The notes beneath the pieces were generated by a model. It saw nothing but the letters and a program-made list of their open reading frames with translations, searched no databases and was not told the origin of the DNA. From Hyphomicrobiales bacterium (GTDB lineage: Bacteria > Pseudomonadota > Alphaproteobacteria > Rhizobiales > Beijerinckiaceae), in contig UBZM01000021.1 in the NCBI GenBank assembly GCA_900470095.1, positions 135,535-199,534 of the forward strand: a stretch of 64,000 nucleotides of DNA, written 5' to 3'. This document shows positions 8,553 to 18,507 of the stretch, in pieces; positions within the stretch are counted from its first letter, which is position 1; each line of letters starts with the position of its first letter. The position numbers and the translations under genes are program-made.

Positions 8553-9770
8553 TTACCAGGCCCGGCCGGGGCCGACCGCGCCGATCTCGAGCCATTGGCC
8601 GAGCGTCGCAGCAATATCCGAAAAACTCCGACGCCCCCCGATCGCCTGCGCCGCTACACCTGGCCCGAAGGCGAGGATCGGCACATGCTCGCGCGTGTGG
8701 TCCGTGCCCTTCCAGGTCGGATCGTTGCCATGGTCAGCCGTGATGATGGCAATATCGCCAGGACGTAGCTTCGCCTCTAGCTGCGGCAGCATCGCATCGA
8801 AGGCTTCCAATGCGGCCGCATAGCCCGGCACGTCGCGGCGATGGCCGTATTCGGTATCGAAATCGACGAGATTGGTGAAACAGAAGCCGCCATCCGGCAG
8901 CCGGTCGAGCGCGGCGAGGGCTGCCTCGAACATCGCCGCATTGCCGAACGGCTTGATCTCTTCTCCGGTGGCGCGATGGGCAAAGATGTCGCCGATCTTG
9001 CCAACGGTAACGACGCTCCGGCCGAGGGCCGCGAGCCGGTCGAGGATCGTGGCGTTGGGCGGTGGAATGGCGAAGTCCTTCCGGTTCGCCGTCCGGGTGT
9101 AGCCGGTCGTTGCTGTGCCGACAAAGGGGCGGGCGATGACGCGCCCGATCCTGAGCGGATCGACCAGGACGCGTACGGTGCGGCAGAGCTCGTAGAGCCG
9201 CTCCAACCCGAAATGCTCCTCATGCGCCGCAATCTGCAGCACGGAATCGACAGAGGTGTAGCAGATCGGCTTGCCCGTCCGGATATGCTCCCCGGCGAGC
9301 TCGTCGATGATGACGGTCCCGGAGGCGTGCTTGTTGCCGAGAATGCCCGGCAGCCTGCCGTCGCGAATGATCGCCGCGATCAGGTCCGGCGGAAAGGAGT
9401 TCTCCAGCTGGGTGAAATAACCCCATTTGAACGGAACGGGACAGCCCGCGATCTCCCAATGACCGGAGGGAGTGTCCTTGCCCTGGCTCGTCTCGATGCC
9501 ATAGCCGTACTGCCCCTGTGGCGCGATCGGCTTGCTGACGCCCGCGAGCGGCCTTCCGGTGGAGGCCTCGCAGGCATGGGCCAGGCCCAGCCGGGCGAGG
9601 TTCGGCAACTGCAATGCGCCGTGCCGCAGGCCTTCGCGGTCGCCCTTGCCTGCCGCGCAGCTCTCCGCGATATGGCCCAGCGTGTCGGCACCGGCGTCGC
9701 CATAGAGATGTGCGTCCTCCGCGCCGCCGCAGCCGACGGAGTCGAGCACGATAAGGATGGCGCGGGTCAT
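8553..9770 (-). CDS. deoB: Phosphopentomutase
   Basis: DeoB interconverts ribose/deoxyribose 1- and 5-phosphates in nucleoside salvage. The 405-residue protein shows the alkaline-phosphatase-superfamily metal sites: Asp10 in VLDSVGCGG, the [11 protein letters not shown] region, and [18 protein letters not shown] near the C-terminus. The phosphorylated threonine lies in KDTPSGHWE. It starts two bases after the yejF stop, so it is the last gene of the yej transcript. The gene faces the chemoreceptor gene tail-to-tail with only 14 bases between the stops. Confidence 0.96.
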   Translation of the reverse strand: MTRAILIVLDSVGCGGAEDAHLYGDAGADTLGHIAESCAAGKGDREGLRHGALQLPNLARLGLAHACEASTGRPLAGVSKPIAPQGQYGYGIETSQGKDTPSGHWEIAGCPVPFKWGYFTQLENSFPPDLIAAIIRDGRLPGILGNKHASGTVIIDELAGEHIRTGKPICYTSVDSVLQIAAHEEHFGLERLYELCRTVRVLVDPLRIGRVIARPFVGTATTGYTRTANRKDFAIPPPNATILDRLAALGRSVVTVGKIGDIFAHRATGEEIKPFGNAAMFEAALAALDRLPDGGFCFTNLVDFDTEYGHRRDVPGYAAALEAFDAMLPQLEAKLRPGDIAIITADHGNDPTWKGTDHTREHVPILAFGPGVAAQAIGGRRSFSDIAATLGQWLEIGAVGPGRAW

Positions 9771-9771
9771 C

Positions 9772-11400
9772 TCAATCCTTCACCGCAGCGCTGCCGACGG
9801 GCTCGAGGTTAAGCGCGGCGGCGAGCAGTGCCTGGGTATAGGCCTCGCGCGGATGCGCAAAAATCTCCTCGGCTGGTCCTTCCTCGACGACCTTGCCGTT
9901 CTGCATCACCACAACCCGGTGCGACAGCGCCCGCACCACCTTGAGGTCATGGCTGATGAAGAGATAGCCGAGCTTACGGCGGCTCTGCAGTTCCCGCAGG
10001 AGCTCGACGATCTGCGCCTGCACCGACATGTCGAGCGCCGAGGTCGGCTCGTCCAGCACCACGAATTTCGGATCGAGCGCCATGGCGCGCGCGATCGCGA
10101 TGCGCTGGCGTTGTCCGCCGGAGAATTCATGCGGATAGCGATCCATGGCCGCCGGGTCGAGGCCGACATCGCTGAGCGCCCTGGCGACGATCTCGCGGCG
10201 GGCGTCGTAGCTCAGCCCCTTGTCCTGGACGGTCAGCCCTTCCTCGACGATGCCGGCCACCGAAAGGCGCGGCGACAGCGAGCCATAGGGATCCTGGAAG
10301 ACGACCTGGAGATCCTTGCGCTTCGGGCGGACGGCGGCGCTGGTCAGTCCGTCGATACGATCGCCGAGGAAGACGACGGGTCCCTCCGAGGAGATCAGCC
10401 GCAGGATCGCGAGGCCGAGCGTCGTCTTGCCTGAGCCGGATTCGCCGACGACCCCGAGCGTCTCGCCTTCCCGCACCTTGATCGAGATGCCATCGACGGC
10501 CTTCACATGGCCGGTGGTCCGCCGCAGGAAGCCGGACTTGATCGGAAACCAGATCTTCATCGGCCCGGCCTCGAGCAACGTCGCTGCGCCCTCCGCGACC
10601 GGGGCAGGACGCCCCTTGGGCTCGGCTGCAAGCAGGCGTTGGGTATAGCTGTGCTGTGGCTTGTCGAAAATCTCGGCGACAGGCCCCTGCTCGACGATCC
10701 GGCCCTTGAGCATCACGCAGACCCGGTCGGCGATGCGCCGCACGATGCCCAGATCATGGGTGATGAACAGGATCGCCATGCCGAGGCGATTCTGCAGATC
10801 CTTCAGCAGGGACAGGATCTGCGCCTGCACGGTGACGTCGAGCGCCGTCGTCGGCTCATCGGCAATCAGCAGGTCCGGCTCGTTGGCGAGCGCCATGGCG
10901 ATCATCACGCGCTGGCGCTGACCGCCGGAAAGCTGGTGAGGATAGGCGTCGAGCCGGCTCTCGGCATCGCGGATGCCGACCAGGGCCAGCAGCTCCAACG
11001 TGCGGGCGCGAGCCGCTGCGCCGCGCAAGCCCTTGTGCAGCTCGAGGATCTCGCCGATCTGCCGCGCAATGGTGTGCAGCGGGTTCAGCGAGGTCATCGG
11101 CTCCTGGAACACCATGGTGATGTCGTTGCCGCGCACCTTGCGCATCGCGTTCTCATCGGCCGCGATCAGGTCCTGTCCGTTGAACAGCACCTTTCCGGAC
11201 GGGTGATGCGCGGCCGGATAGTTCAGCAGCTTCAGGATCGAGAGCGCGGAGACCGATTTGCCCGAGCCGGATTCACCGACGATCGCCAGGGTTTCGCCCT
11301 TGGCGACATGAAAGGAAATGTGGTCGACGGCGAGCGTCTCCCTGCCGCCCTGGCGGAAGGCGACGGAAAGATCCTCGACAGAGAGAAGGGGAGCGCTCAC
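9772..11400 (-). CDS. yejF: Microcin C/peptide ABC transporter ATP-binding protein, two fused ATPase domains
   Basis: This 542-residue cytoplasmic protein holds two ABC ATPases in one chain. The first has Walker A GESGSGKS at residues 42-49, LSGGQRQR and DEPTTALD; the second has GESGSGKTT near residue 320, FSGGQRQR and DEPTSALD. This is the YejF architecture, powering oligopeptide or microcin C uptake through YejB and YejE. The start is GTG at 11400 and overlaps the yejE stop in a GTGA arrangement. It is followed closely by deoB. Confidence 0.95.
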   Translation of the reverse strand: MSAPLLSVEDLSVAFRQGGRETLAVDHISFHVAKGETLAIVGESGSGKSVSALSILKLLNYPAAHHPSGKVLFNGQDLIAADENAMRKVRGNDITMVFQEPMTSLNPLHTIARQIGEILELHKGLRGAAARARTLELLALVGIRDAESRLDAYPHQLSGGQRQRVMIAMALANEPDLLIADEPTTALDVTVQAQILSLLKDLQNRLGMAILFITHDLGIVRRIADRVCVMLKGRIVEQGPVAEIFDKPQHSYTQRLLAAEPKGRPAPVAEGAATLLEAGPMKIWFPIKSGFLRRTTGHVKAVDGISIKVREGETLGVVGESGSGKTTLGLAILRLISSEGPVVFLGDRIDGLTSAAVRPKRKDLQVVFQDPYGSLSPRLSVAGIVEEGLTVQDKGLSYDARREIVARALSDVGLDPAAMDRYPHEFSGGQRQRIAIARAMALDPKFVVLDEPTSALDMSVQAQIVELLRELQSRRKLGYLFISHDLKVVRALSHRVVVMQNGKVVEEGPAEEIFAHPREAYTQALLAAALNLEPVGSAAVKD

Positions 11401-12566
11401 GCGAAGGTCTTCCTTGGATCGAAGGCGTCGCGCACCGCCTCGCCGATGAAGATCAGCAGCGACAGCATCAGGGCGATCACGAAGAAGCCGGACAGCCCAA
11501 GCCAGGGCGCCTGCAGATTGGCCTTGCCCTGCGCCAGCAACTCACCGAGCGAGGGCGAGCCGGGCGGCAGGCCGAAGCCGAGGAAATCGAGCGAGGTGAG
11601 CGTCGTGATCGAGCCGTTCATGATGAAGGGCAGGAAGGTCAGCGTCGCGACCATGGCGTTCGGCAGCAAGTGCTTGACCATGATCTTGGCGTTGGACAGG
11701 CCGAGCGCACGCGCCGCCCGGACATATTCGAAATTGCGGGCCCGCAGGAACTCGGCCCGGACCACGCCGACCAGCGCCACCCAGGAGAATAGCAGCAGGA
11801 TGCCGAGCAGCACGAAGAAGCCCGGCGTGATCACGGCAGCGACGATGATCAGGAGATAGAGCGCCGGGATCGAGGTCCAGATCTCGATGAAGCGTTGGAA
11901 GATCAGGTCGGTCCAACCGCCGAAATAGCCCTGCACAGCGCCCGCGGCGATGCCGATCACCGACGAGATCGTGGAGAGGATCAGGCCGAACAGGATCGAG
12001 ATGCGGAACCCGTAGATCAGGCGCGCAACGACGTCGCGGCCCTGGTCGTCCGTGCCGAGCCAGTTCCATTCGAGCTCGCGGCAGGTCATGCCGCCGGTTC
12101 GCTCTGCGATCGGCCGGCACTGCTCGTCCTTCAGCATCCAGGTCGGTGGGGCAGGAGCGGGAACCGGCAGGTCGAGATTATGCGTGCGGTAGGAGTAGCG
12201 GATCGGCGGCCAAATGGCATAGCCATTGGCATCGATCTCCTTGGCGATGACCGGATCGCGATAGTCGGTGGTGGCGAGGAACCCGCCGAATTTCTCCTCG
12301 GGATAGTTCACTACGATCGGGAACAGGAACTCGCCCTTATAGCGCACGACGAGCGGCCGATCATTGGCGATGAACTCCGCGAAAAGCGAGAGCACGAACA
12401 GCGCCAGGAAGATCCAGAGCGACCACCAGCCCCGGCGATTCGCCTTGAAGTTGTTGAGCCGCCGCCGGTTGATCGGCGAGAGCTTGAGCCAGCCCTGGCC
12501 CGCCTCGGGCGGTGCCAGCGCCGCGCTGCGGGTGCTCGGCGGCAGGTCGATCAGCGTCTCGCTCAC
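11397..12566 (-). CDS. yejE: Peptide ABC transporter permease
   Basis: YejE is the second inner-membrane permease of the YejABEF peptide importer. The 389-residue protein has an N-terminal helix (about 45-66), a long soluble segment with RDPVIAKEIDANGYAIWPPIRYSY, typical of YejE, and then five helices with the coupling motif VRAARALGLSNAKIMVKHLLPNA. The likely start is GTG at 12566, immediately after the yejB stop; the stop overlaps the yejF start. Confidence 0.95.
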   Translation of the reverse strand: MSETLIDLPPSTRSAALAPPEAGQGWLKLSPINRRRLNNFKANRRGWWSLWIFLALFVLSLFAEFIANDRPLVVRYKGEFLFPIVVNYPEEKFGGFLATTDYRDPVIAKEIDANGYAIWPPIRYSYRTHNLDLPVPAPAPPTWMLKDEQCRPIAERTGGMTCRELEWNWLGTDDQGRDVVARLIYGFRISILFGLILSTISSVIGIAAGAVQGYFGGWTDLIFQRFIEIWTSIPALYLLIIVAAVITPGFFVLLGILLLFSWVALVGVVRAEFLRARNFEYVRAARALGLSNAKIMVKHLLPNAMVATLTFLPFIMNGSITTLTSLDFLGFGLPPGSPSLGELLAQGKANLQAPWLGLSGFFVIALMLSLLIFIGEAVRDAFDPRKTFA

Positions 12567-12567
12567 C

Positions 12568-13659
12568 TCAGGCCTCCCGCGTTTCGAAATCGATCCGGGG
12601 GTCGACCCATGTGTAGGTCAGGTCGGTGATGAGATGCACGACAAGGCCGATCAGCGAGAAGATGTAGAGATTGGCGAAGACGACGGGATAGTCGCGGTTG
12701 ACGATGGCCTCGAAGGAGAGGAGACCGAGGCCGTCGAGCGAGAAAATCGTCTCGATCAGCAGCGATCCGGCGAAGAGCGCATGCACGAATGCGCCGGGAA
12801 AGCCGGCGATCACGATCAGCATGGCGTTGCGGAAGACGTGGCCGTAGAGCACGCCGCGCTCGCTGAGCCCCTTCATCCGCGCCGTCAGGACATATTGCTT
12901 GCGGATCTCGTCGAGGAAGGAATTCTTGGTCAGCAGCGTCGAGGTCGCGAAGGCACCCAGCGCCATCGCCGTGACCGGCAGGGCAATGTGCCAGAGATAG
13001 TCGGTGGCCTTGCCGATCAGGCTGAGTTCTTCCCAGTTCTCGGAATGGAGGCCGCGCAGCGGAAAGATCTGCCAGAACGAGCCTCCGGCGAAGAGCACGA
13101 TCAGGAGGATCGCGAACAGGAAGCCCGGAATGGCGTAGCCGACAATGACCACGGCGCTTGTCCAGGTGTCGAAGCGCGAGCCGTCCTTCACCGCCTTGCG
13201 GATGCCGAGTGGGATCGAGATCGCATAGGAGAGCAGCGTCATCCACAGGCCGAGCGAGATCGAGACCGGCAGCTTCTCCTTGATCAGCTGCAGCACCGGC
13301 GCGTCGCGGAAATAGGACCGGCCGAAATCGAAGCGGATATAGTCCCAGAGCATCTTGCCGAAGCGCTCATGTGCCGGCTTGTCGAAGCCGAATTGCTTCT
13401 CCAGCTCCTTGATGAAGGCCGGATCGAGCCCCTGCGCGCCACGATAGGATGAGCTTGCATCGCCGTGCTGTGCTCCGGCATCGCCGCCGGCACTGCCGCC
13501 GACACGGTCGGAGGCGTTGCCGCCCTGGCCCTGCAATTGTGCGATCACGCGCTCCACCGGGCCGCCCGGCGCGAACTGCACGAGCACGAAGGAGATCAGC
13601 AGGATGCCGAACAATGTCGGCACCATCAGCGCGAGGCGGCGGGCGATATAGGAGAGCAT
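12568..13659 (-). CDS. yejB: Peptide ABC transporter permease
   Basis: YejB is the first permease of the peptide importer. I use the ATG at 13659 ([21 protein letters not shown]), giving 363 residues, because this is the standard DppB-type beginning; the frame opens 54 bases earlier, inside the upstream DUF4260 gene. Six membrane helices are visible and the coupling motif is [25 protein letters not shown] Gly/Gln-rich insert ([22 protein letters not shown] as short repeats, about residues 40-65) sits in the first periplasmic loop, as in other YejB proteins. Four bases separate it from the DUF4260 stop. Confidence 0.94.
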   Translation of the reverse strand: MLSYIARRLALMVPTLFGILLISFVLVQFAPGGPVERVIAQLQGQGGNASDRVGGSAGGDAGAQHGDASSSYRGAQGLDPAFIKELEKQFGFDKPAHERFGKMLWDYIRFDFGRSYFRDAPVLQLIKEKLPVSISLGLWMTLLSYAISIPLGIRKAVKDGSRFDTWTSAVVIVGYAIPGFLFAILLIVLFAGGSFWQIFPLRGLHSENWEELSLIGKATDYLWHIALPVTAMALGAFATSTLLTKNSFLDEIRKQYVLTARMKGLSERGVLYGHVFRNAMLIVIAGFPGAFVHALFAGSLLIETIFSLDGLGLLSFEAIVNRDYPVVFANLYIFSLIGLVVHLITDLTYTWVDPRIDFETREA

Positions 13660-13663
13660 CCGT

Positions 13664-14065
13664 TCACCCGGCCTTTCGGGAAGGACCAAGCACACCGAGA
13701 TGGGTGTCGGCAAAGAGCGAGGGGTATTTCAGGCCATAGCCCAGCGCCCGGTCGAACTCGATATGCCCGGCCCAGATCAGCGCAATCGCAAGGGCCGTCG
13801 GCAGGGCCAGCGAAAGGCTCGCAATGGCCAGCACGGCCGGACCGATCAGCGAGTGAGCGGCGTTGTAGATCGTGGCGCCCAGTCTCGGATTGGCGAGATA
13901 GCCGAGCATGCCGAGATCCGGGGCCAGGATCAGTGCAGCAAAGAGCCACCACGACGCGCCGGTGCCGGCAAAGAGCCAGATGCACAGCACGCCGAGCACA
14001 AGTCCTTCGAGGCGCAGGAGAACCCTGGGAGTTCCGCTGACCTGTCCTCGGGCTGCCGCTACCAT
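13664..14065 (-). CDS. DUF4260 family membrane protein
   Basis: This 133-residue protein has about four membrane helices and the DUF4260 phrases [31 protein letters not shown] and [18 protein letters not shown]. The ATG at 14065 lies three bases after the yejA stop and the gene ends four bases before yejB, so it is embedded within the yej operon and must be co-translated with it. Some extra upstream sequence is open but overlaps yejA. The molecular role of the family is unknown; the position suggests a link to the transporter or simply shared regulation. Confidence 0.85.
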   Translation of the reverse strand: MVAAARGQVSGTPRVLLRLEGLVLGVLCIWLFAGTGASWWLFAALILAPDLGMLGYLANPRLGATIYNAAHSLIGPAVLAIASLSLALPTALAIALIWAGHIEFDRALGYGLKYPSLFADTHLGVLGPSRKAG

Positions 14066-14067
14066 CC

Positions 14068-15936
14068 TCACGCCTTCCCGATCCGCTTGGCTTTCTCGGC
14101 ATCGAACCACCAGATGGCGGGAGCGCCGGAGGTGTATTTCGGCTTGGTCGCCGGCCGATCGAACATGTCCCAATAGGCCAGCCATTCATTGGGATTCCAC
14201 CACATCGGCACCCAATAGCGGCCGGCGCGCAGCAGCCGGTCCAGCGCCTTGGCCGCCACGACGACGTCCTTGTAGCTATCGGCCTGGCCGATCCGATCGA
14301 TCATCGCGTCGATGGCCGGATCGCTGATGCCGGCAACGTTGCGCGAGCCGCGCGTCTTCGCGGCTTCGGAACCGTAGACGATGCGCATGGAATCGCTGGG
14401 AATCGCGCTGCCCGTCAACGCACGGCTGACGACGTCGAAATCGAATTCGTCGAGTCGTCGCTGATATTGCGCTGCATCCACGATGCGCGAGGTCGCGTTG
14501 ATGCCAAGGCGCTTGAGATTGGCCTGGAACGGTTGGGTATGCGGCTGCAGCGAGGCCTGGAAATCGAGGAACTCGATCTCGAACGGCTTGCCGTCGGGCA
14601 GTTTCAGCACATTGCCGTCCCGCTTGCAGCCGGCAGCGCGGAACATATCGTCCGCCTTGCGCAGCAGGGCGCGATCGCTGCCTGAGCCGTCGCTGACCGG
14701 CGGGAGATAGGCCTCGCCGAAGACCTCGTCCGGCACCTTGCCCCGGAAGGGTTCGAGCAGAGCCAGCTCTTCGGGCGAGGGCGTGCCGACGGCCTTAGAA
14801 TCAGAATTTTCGAAGAACGAGGTCATGCGGGCAAAGGAGCCGAACATGATGTTCTTGTTGGTCCATTCGAAATCGAAGCAGAGCCCGATCGCCTCGCGGA
14901 TGCGCGGGTCCTTGAAGGCATCGCGGCGCAGGTTGAAATACCAGCCCTGTGAGCCGGTCGGCTCGGTATTGGGCAGGGATTCCTTCTTGACCTTGCCGTC
15001 CTTGATCGCCGGGAAGTCATAGCCGGTCGCCCAGATCCGGGAGGTGAATTCCTCCTGGAAGGTAACGATGCCGCTCTTGAAGGCCTCGAAGGCGACCTGC
15101 CGGTCGCGGAAATACTCCCAGCGCGCGCGGTCGAAATTATTGACGCCGACATTCACCGGCAGATCCTTGCCCCAGTAGTCGGGAACCCGCTCGAATTCGA
15201 TGAAGCGGCCTTGCTCGAACCGCCCCACCTTGTAGGGGCCGGACCCGAGCGGGGGTTCCAGCGTCGAGGCGTCGAAGTTCCGCGTCGACCAGAATTTCGC
15301 GGAGAAGACCGGCAGGCCTGCGACGACGAGGTGCAGGTCGCGACCGCGCTTTGGCGAAAGCGTGACGGTGACGATGTCGTCGCCTTCCGCGACCGACGAG
15401 ACGAGCTCGTTCAGGATCAGGCGGTAGGACGGGTGTCCCTTGCTCTTCAGGATATTCATGGAGAAGGCGACATCGGAAGCGGTCACCCGGCTTCCGTCAT
15501 GGAAACGCGCCTCGGGCCTGAGCCGAAAACGGTAGGTCAGCCTGTCCCCGGAGATTGCGACGCTCTTCGCCAGCAAGCCGTAGAGAGCGCCGGGCTCGTC
15601 GCCGGAGCCGGACATCAGGCTGTCGAAGCAGGCATCCATACCTGCAGCGCCATCGCCCTGGAGAACGAAGGTGTTCAGCGTGTTGAAGGTGTCGAAGTTC
15701 TGGTTGCCGCCGGCCCGCTTGATCTGCAGCGTGATCGTACCGCCCTTTGGAGCCTTTGGGTTCACATAGGCGAAATGCGGAAAATCTGCGGGTAGCGCCA
15801 GCTCGCCGAAGGTCGAGAGGCCATGAACCTCGCCGGTCTCGGCCAGGGCCCGGCCGGGCAGGGCAGGCAGGCTCGCACTTGCCAGCGCGGCTCCGCCGGT
15901 TTCGAGCAGCCTGCGGCGTGTGATGCGCATCGCCAT
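14068..15936 (-). CDS. yejA: Periplasmic peptide-binding protein of the Yej transporter
   Basis: YejA is a family 5 extracellular solute-binding protein that delivers peptides to YejB/YejE. It is 622 residues long. The N-terminus MRITRRRLLETGGAALASA carries twin arginines and a hydrophobic stretch, so export by the Tat or Sec route is expected, with cleavage near ALA. The body shows FPHFAYVNPKAPKGG, PPLGSGPYKVGRFEQGR and DYWGKDLPVNVG, all typical of the YejA subgroup. It is the first gene of the yejA-DUF4260-yejBEF-deoB unit. The ATG at 15930 is an equally good start. Confidence 0.95.
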   Translation of the reverse strand: MAMRITRRRLLETGGAALASASLPALPGRALAETGEVHGLSTFGELALPADFPHFAYVNPKAPKGGTITLQIKRAGGNQNFDTFNTLNTFVLQGDGAAGMDACFDSLMSGSGDEPGALYGLLAKSVAISGDRLTYRFRLRPEARFHDGSRVTASDVAFSMNILKSKGHPSYRLILNELVSSVAEGDDIVTVTLSPKRGRDLHLVVAGLPVFSAKFWSTRNFDASTLEPPLGSGPYKVGRFEQGRFIEFERVPDYWGKDLPVNVGVNNFDRARWEYFRDRQVAFEAFKSGIVTFQEEFTSRIWATGYDFPAIKDGKVKKESLPNTEPTGSQGWYFNLRRDAFKDPRIREAIGLCFDFEWTNKNIMFGSFARMTSFFENSDSKAVGTPSPEELALLEPFRGKVPDEVFGEAYLPPVSDGSGSDRALLRKADDMFRAAGCKRDGNVLKLPDGKPFEIEFLDFQASLQPHTQPFQANLKRLGINATSRIVDAAQYQRRLDEFDFDVVSRALTGSAIPSDSMRIVYGSEAAKTRGSRNVAGISDPAIDAMIDRIGQADSYKDVVVAAKALDRLLRAGRYWVPMWWNPNEWLAYWDMFDRPATKPKYTSGAPAIWWFDAEKAKRIGKA

Positions 15937-16056
15937 GGTGCCTCCTCCTCCTGCAACTGATTCGCTGGCCGATTATGTCGACCCGTGAGGTCGATACCAG
16001 CGTGGAGAGGAGATTCCTCGCCATCGTGAGGGCAAGAGCATGGCGGGAGCAAGCAA

Positions 16057-16080
16057 AAGCCGGGCTCGAGGGCCCGGCTT
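16057..16080 (-). terminator. Rho-independent terminator after cycM
   Basis: A perfect 9-base inverted repeat (AAGCCGGGC at 16057-16065, GCCCGGCTT at 16072-16080) closes a 6-base loop. Read leftwards, the stem is followed by a short T run (GGCTTTTGC). It lies 35 bases past the cycM stop. Confidence 0.7.
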
Positions 16081-16114
16081 GCAGTCATTCAGGCGCGCCG
16101 AAACGACGCAAGGC

Positions 16115-16657
16115 TCATTTCGGCAGGGGCTTCGGCGCATCCGCGAGCGTGTTGAGATAGGCGATCACGTCGGCTCGGGTGTCGGGCTTGGTCAGGCCGG
16201 CGAAAGCCATCGTGGTGCCGGGCATATAGGCCTTCGGACCCTTCAGGAAGCCGTCGAGCTGCTCGGCCTCCCACTTCTCGGAGGACTTGCCCTTCATGGC
16301 GGCCGAGTAGCCGAAGCCGTCGATCGAACCCTTGTTACGACCATAGACGTCGAAGAGATGCGGGCCGACCTTGTTTGCGCCGCCCTTCTCGAAGGTGTGG
16401 CAGGCCTTGCAGGCGCCGACAGCCTTTTCGCCGCGGGCCGGGTCGGCCTTGGCGAGACGTTCCACGATCGGCGCGTCCGCAACGGGAGCAGTAGCGGTTG
16501 CTCCACCGGCGGCGGCCGGCTCCGGACTCGGCAGATCGAAGCCGGGCACGGCCGGCTTGTGCGGCGCGAAGACAATGCCGGCGGCCATGTTCAGGGCCAT
16601 CACCACGAGCAGCGTGGACAGGCCCGCGCCGGCAATCTTGTTCAGTTCGATATTCAT
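16115..16657 (-). CDS. cycM: Membrane-anchored c-type cytochrome
   Basis: The 180-residue protein starts MNIELNKIAGAG and has one uncleaved N-terminal helix (about 9-30), an Ala/Pro-rich tether, and a class I cytochrome c domain. The heme site is Cys83-Lys-Ala-Cys86-His87, and the axial methionine is expected in YMPGTTMAF. This is the layout of rhizobial CycM, which carries electrons from the bc1 complex to the aa3 oxidase. I chose the ATG at 16657; the frame is open 81 bases further. It is divergent from kdsB, an arrangement common in this order. Confidence 0.92.
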   Translation of the reverse strand: MNIELNKIAGAGLSTLLVVMALNMAAGIVFAPHKPAVPGFDLPSPEPAAAGGATATAPVADAPIVERLAKADPARGEKAVGACKACHTFEKGGANKVGPHLFDVYGRNKGSIDGFGYSAAMKGKSSEKWEAEQLDGFLKGPKAYMPGTTMAFAGLTKPDTRADVIAYLNTLADAPKPLPK

Positions 16658-16756
16658 CGCATCGAAACCCTTGGGCCTCGCCACAGGACAGGCAAGGCAT
16701 AGCAGCGCTCCGGCCGGAGCCTGGGAGCGCCGACACACGGGCGTTGCTTAACCGCT

Positions 16757-16784
16757 TTGCGCGCTTCATTGCAACTCGTATAAG
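16757..16784 (+). promoter_or_regulatory. Candidate promoter of kdsB
   Basis: TTGCGC (16757-16762) and TATAAG (16779-16784) are separated by 16 bases and lie 72 bases before the kdsB start, in the shared control region with cycM. The match to a housekeeping promoter is moderate. Confidence 0.35.
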
Positions 16785-16855
16785 CACGCACCTCTTTGAG
16801 ACCTTTTGACGCCTCCCGTCGCAGCCCCGCGACATTCCCCCCAGAGCTGTTGCCG

Positions 16856-17599
16856 ATGTCGGACCCGCTGATTCTGATTCCCGCCCGCATGCAGGCGACC
16901 CGCCTGCCCGACAAGCCTCTCGCAGACATCCTCGGCGAACCGATGATCGTGCATGTCTGGCGCCGCGCGATGGAATCGGGCGTCGGTGCCGTGGTCGTCG
17001 CCACTGACGAGCCGCGCATCGTGGCGGCGGTCGAGAAGGCCGGGGGGAGGGCGGTGATGACCAGCATCCATCACCAGACCGGCTCGGATCGAATCAAGGA
17101 AGCAGCCGACATCGTCGACCCGCAGGGGCGCCACGACATCATCGTCAACGTGCAGGGAGATTTTCCCACGCTCGAGCCGAGCGCGATCGCTGCCGCGGTG
17201 AAGCCGCTCGAGGACGCTGCCGTCGACATCGCGACCCTGGCCGGCGTCATCACCGATGAGGACGAGAAGACCGCGCCGAGCGTCGTCAAGCTGATCGGCA
17301 GCGAGATCAGCCCTGGCCGGATGCGCGCGCTCTACTTTACCCGTGCCACCGCGCCGAGCGGCGAGGGGCCGCTCTATCACCATGTCGGCCTCTATGCGTA
17401 TCGCCGCCGTGCGCTCGATCGTTTCGTCAGCCTGCCGCAATCGCCGCTCGAACTCCGCGAGAAGCTCGAGCAGTTGCGTGCACTGGAAGACGGCATGCGG
17501 ATCGACGTGATGGTCATCGATCACGTCCCGCGCGGCGTCGACACTCCTCCTGACCTGGATCGCGCCCGCGCGCTCCTGAAATCCCGCCTCGGAGCCTGA
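16856..17599 (+). CDS. kdsB: 3-deoxy-manno-octulosonate cytidylyltransferase
   Basis: KdsB activates Kdo as CMP-Kdo for the lipopolysaccharide core. The 247-residue protein begins [20 protein letters not shown], the nucleotide-binding signature of the family, and contains [12 protein letters not shown] and [12 protein letters not shown] chose the ATG at 16856, since the family pattern starts directly after it. pheA follows three bases after the stop, so the two genes are co-transcribed. Confidence 0.96.
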   Translation: MSDPLILIPARMQATRLPDKPLADILGEPMIVHVWRRAMESGVGAVVVATDEPRIVAAVEKAGGRAVMTSIHHQTGSDRIKEAADIVDPQGRHDIIVNVQGDFPTLEPSAIAAAVKPLEDAAVDIATLAGVITDEDEKTAPSVVKLIGSEISPGRMRALYFTRATAPSGEGPLYHHVGLYAYRRRALDRFVSLPQSPLELREKLEQLRALEDGMRIDVMVIDHVPRGVDTPPDLDRARALLKSRLGA

Positions 17600-17602
17600 A
17601 TC

Positions 17603-18457
17603 ATGTCTGTCGTCGTGTCCTACCAGGGCGAGCCCGGAGCCTTCTCCTCTCAGGCCGCCCTGCAGGTCTTTCCGGATTGCGAGTTGCTGCCCTGCGCAAC
17701 CTTCGAGGACGCCCTGTCCGCGGTCAGCGACGGAACGGCCCGCTACGGCATGATCCCGATCGACAATTCGATCGCCGGTCGCGTTGCCGATATCCATCAT
17801 CTGCTGCCGCGCTCCGGCCTGCACATTATCGGCGAGCATTTCCTGCCGATCCGCTTTCACCTGATGGCGGTGCAGGGAGCCACGCTCGCCACCCTGAAGA
17901 CCGTGCAAAGCCATATCCATGCGCTCGGCCAGTGCCGCAAGATCATCAAGAAGCTTGGCCTCAAGGCCGAGGTCGCTGCCGATACCGCCGGCTCTGCCCG
18001 GCAGGTCGCGGAAGCCGCCGACGTCACCCGCGCGGCGATCGCGCCGCATATCGCGGCTGAGGTCTACGGGCTGAACATCCTGATGGAGGACATCGAGGAC
18101 GAGAAGCACAACACCACGCGCTTCGTCGTGCTTTCGAAATATCCCGAATTCGCCCGCCAGGGCGCGAAGAAGACCGTGACGACGCTGATGTTCCGCGTGC
18201 GCAACATCCCGGCGGCGCTGTACAAGGCGCTGGGCGGCTTTGCCACCAACGGCATCAACATGACCAAGCTCGAGAGCTACATGGTCGACGGCCATTTCTC
18301 AGCGACGATGTTCTACTGCGATGTCGAAGGGCATCCTGATGACGCGGACCTGAAGCGCGCCCTGACGGAGCTCGATTATTTCTCCAAGGAGATGAAGATT
18401 CTCGGCGTCTACCCGGCGCACGAATTCCGCGCGAGCCTCGCCGAGCCGGGAGAATAG
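17603..18457 (+). CDS. pheA: Prephenate dehydratase
   Basis: This 284-residue enzyme converts prephenate to phenylpyruvate in phenylalanine synthesis. The catalytic domain shows YQGEPGAFSSQAA, the NSIAGRV motif and the conserved NTTRFVVLS. A C-terminal ACT domain for feedback control (about residues 193-270) contains GINMTKLESYMV, where many homologues have ESRP. No chorismate mutase domain is fused; a separate one starts at 63896. It follows kdsB after three bases. Confidence 0.96.
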   Translation: MSVVVSYQGEPGAFSSQAALQVFPDCELLPCATFEDALSAVSDGTARYGMIPIDNSIAGRVADIHHLLPRSGLHIIGEHFLPIRFHLMAVQGATLATLKTVQSHIHALGQCRKIIKKLGLKAEVAADTAGSARQVAEAADVTRAAIAPHIAAEVYGLNILMEDIEDEKHNTTRFVVLSKYPEFARQGAKKTVTTLMFRVRNIPAALYKALGGFATNGINMTKLESYMVDGHFSATMFYCDVEGHPDDADLKRALTELDYFSKEMKILGVYPAHEFRASLAEPGE

Positions 18458-18464
18458 GCCGATC

Positions 18465-18492
18465 GCAGCCGAGCGGAAACCGCGTCGGCTGC
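18465..18492. terminator. Hairpin between the converging ends of pheA and nudC
   Basis: GCAGCCGA (18465-18472) pairs with TCGGCTGC (18485-18492), and inside it GCGG pairs with CCGC around an AAA loop, with one bulged G. No T run follows on either strand, so it may slow rather than fully terminate transcription from both sides. Confidence 0.4.
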
Positions 18493-18507
18493 AGACGCCC
18501 TCGCGTG

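Noticed and set aside
16766-18295. A 509-codon open frame antisense to kdsB and pheA
   Set aside because: Both sense genes are complete and conserved; this is a shadow frame.
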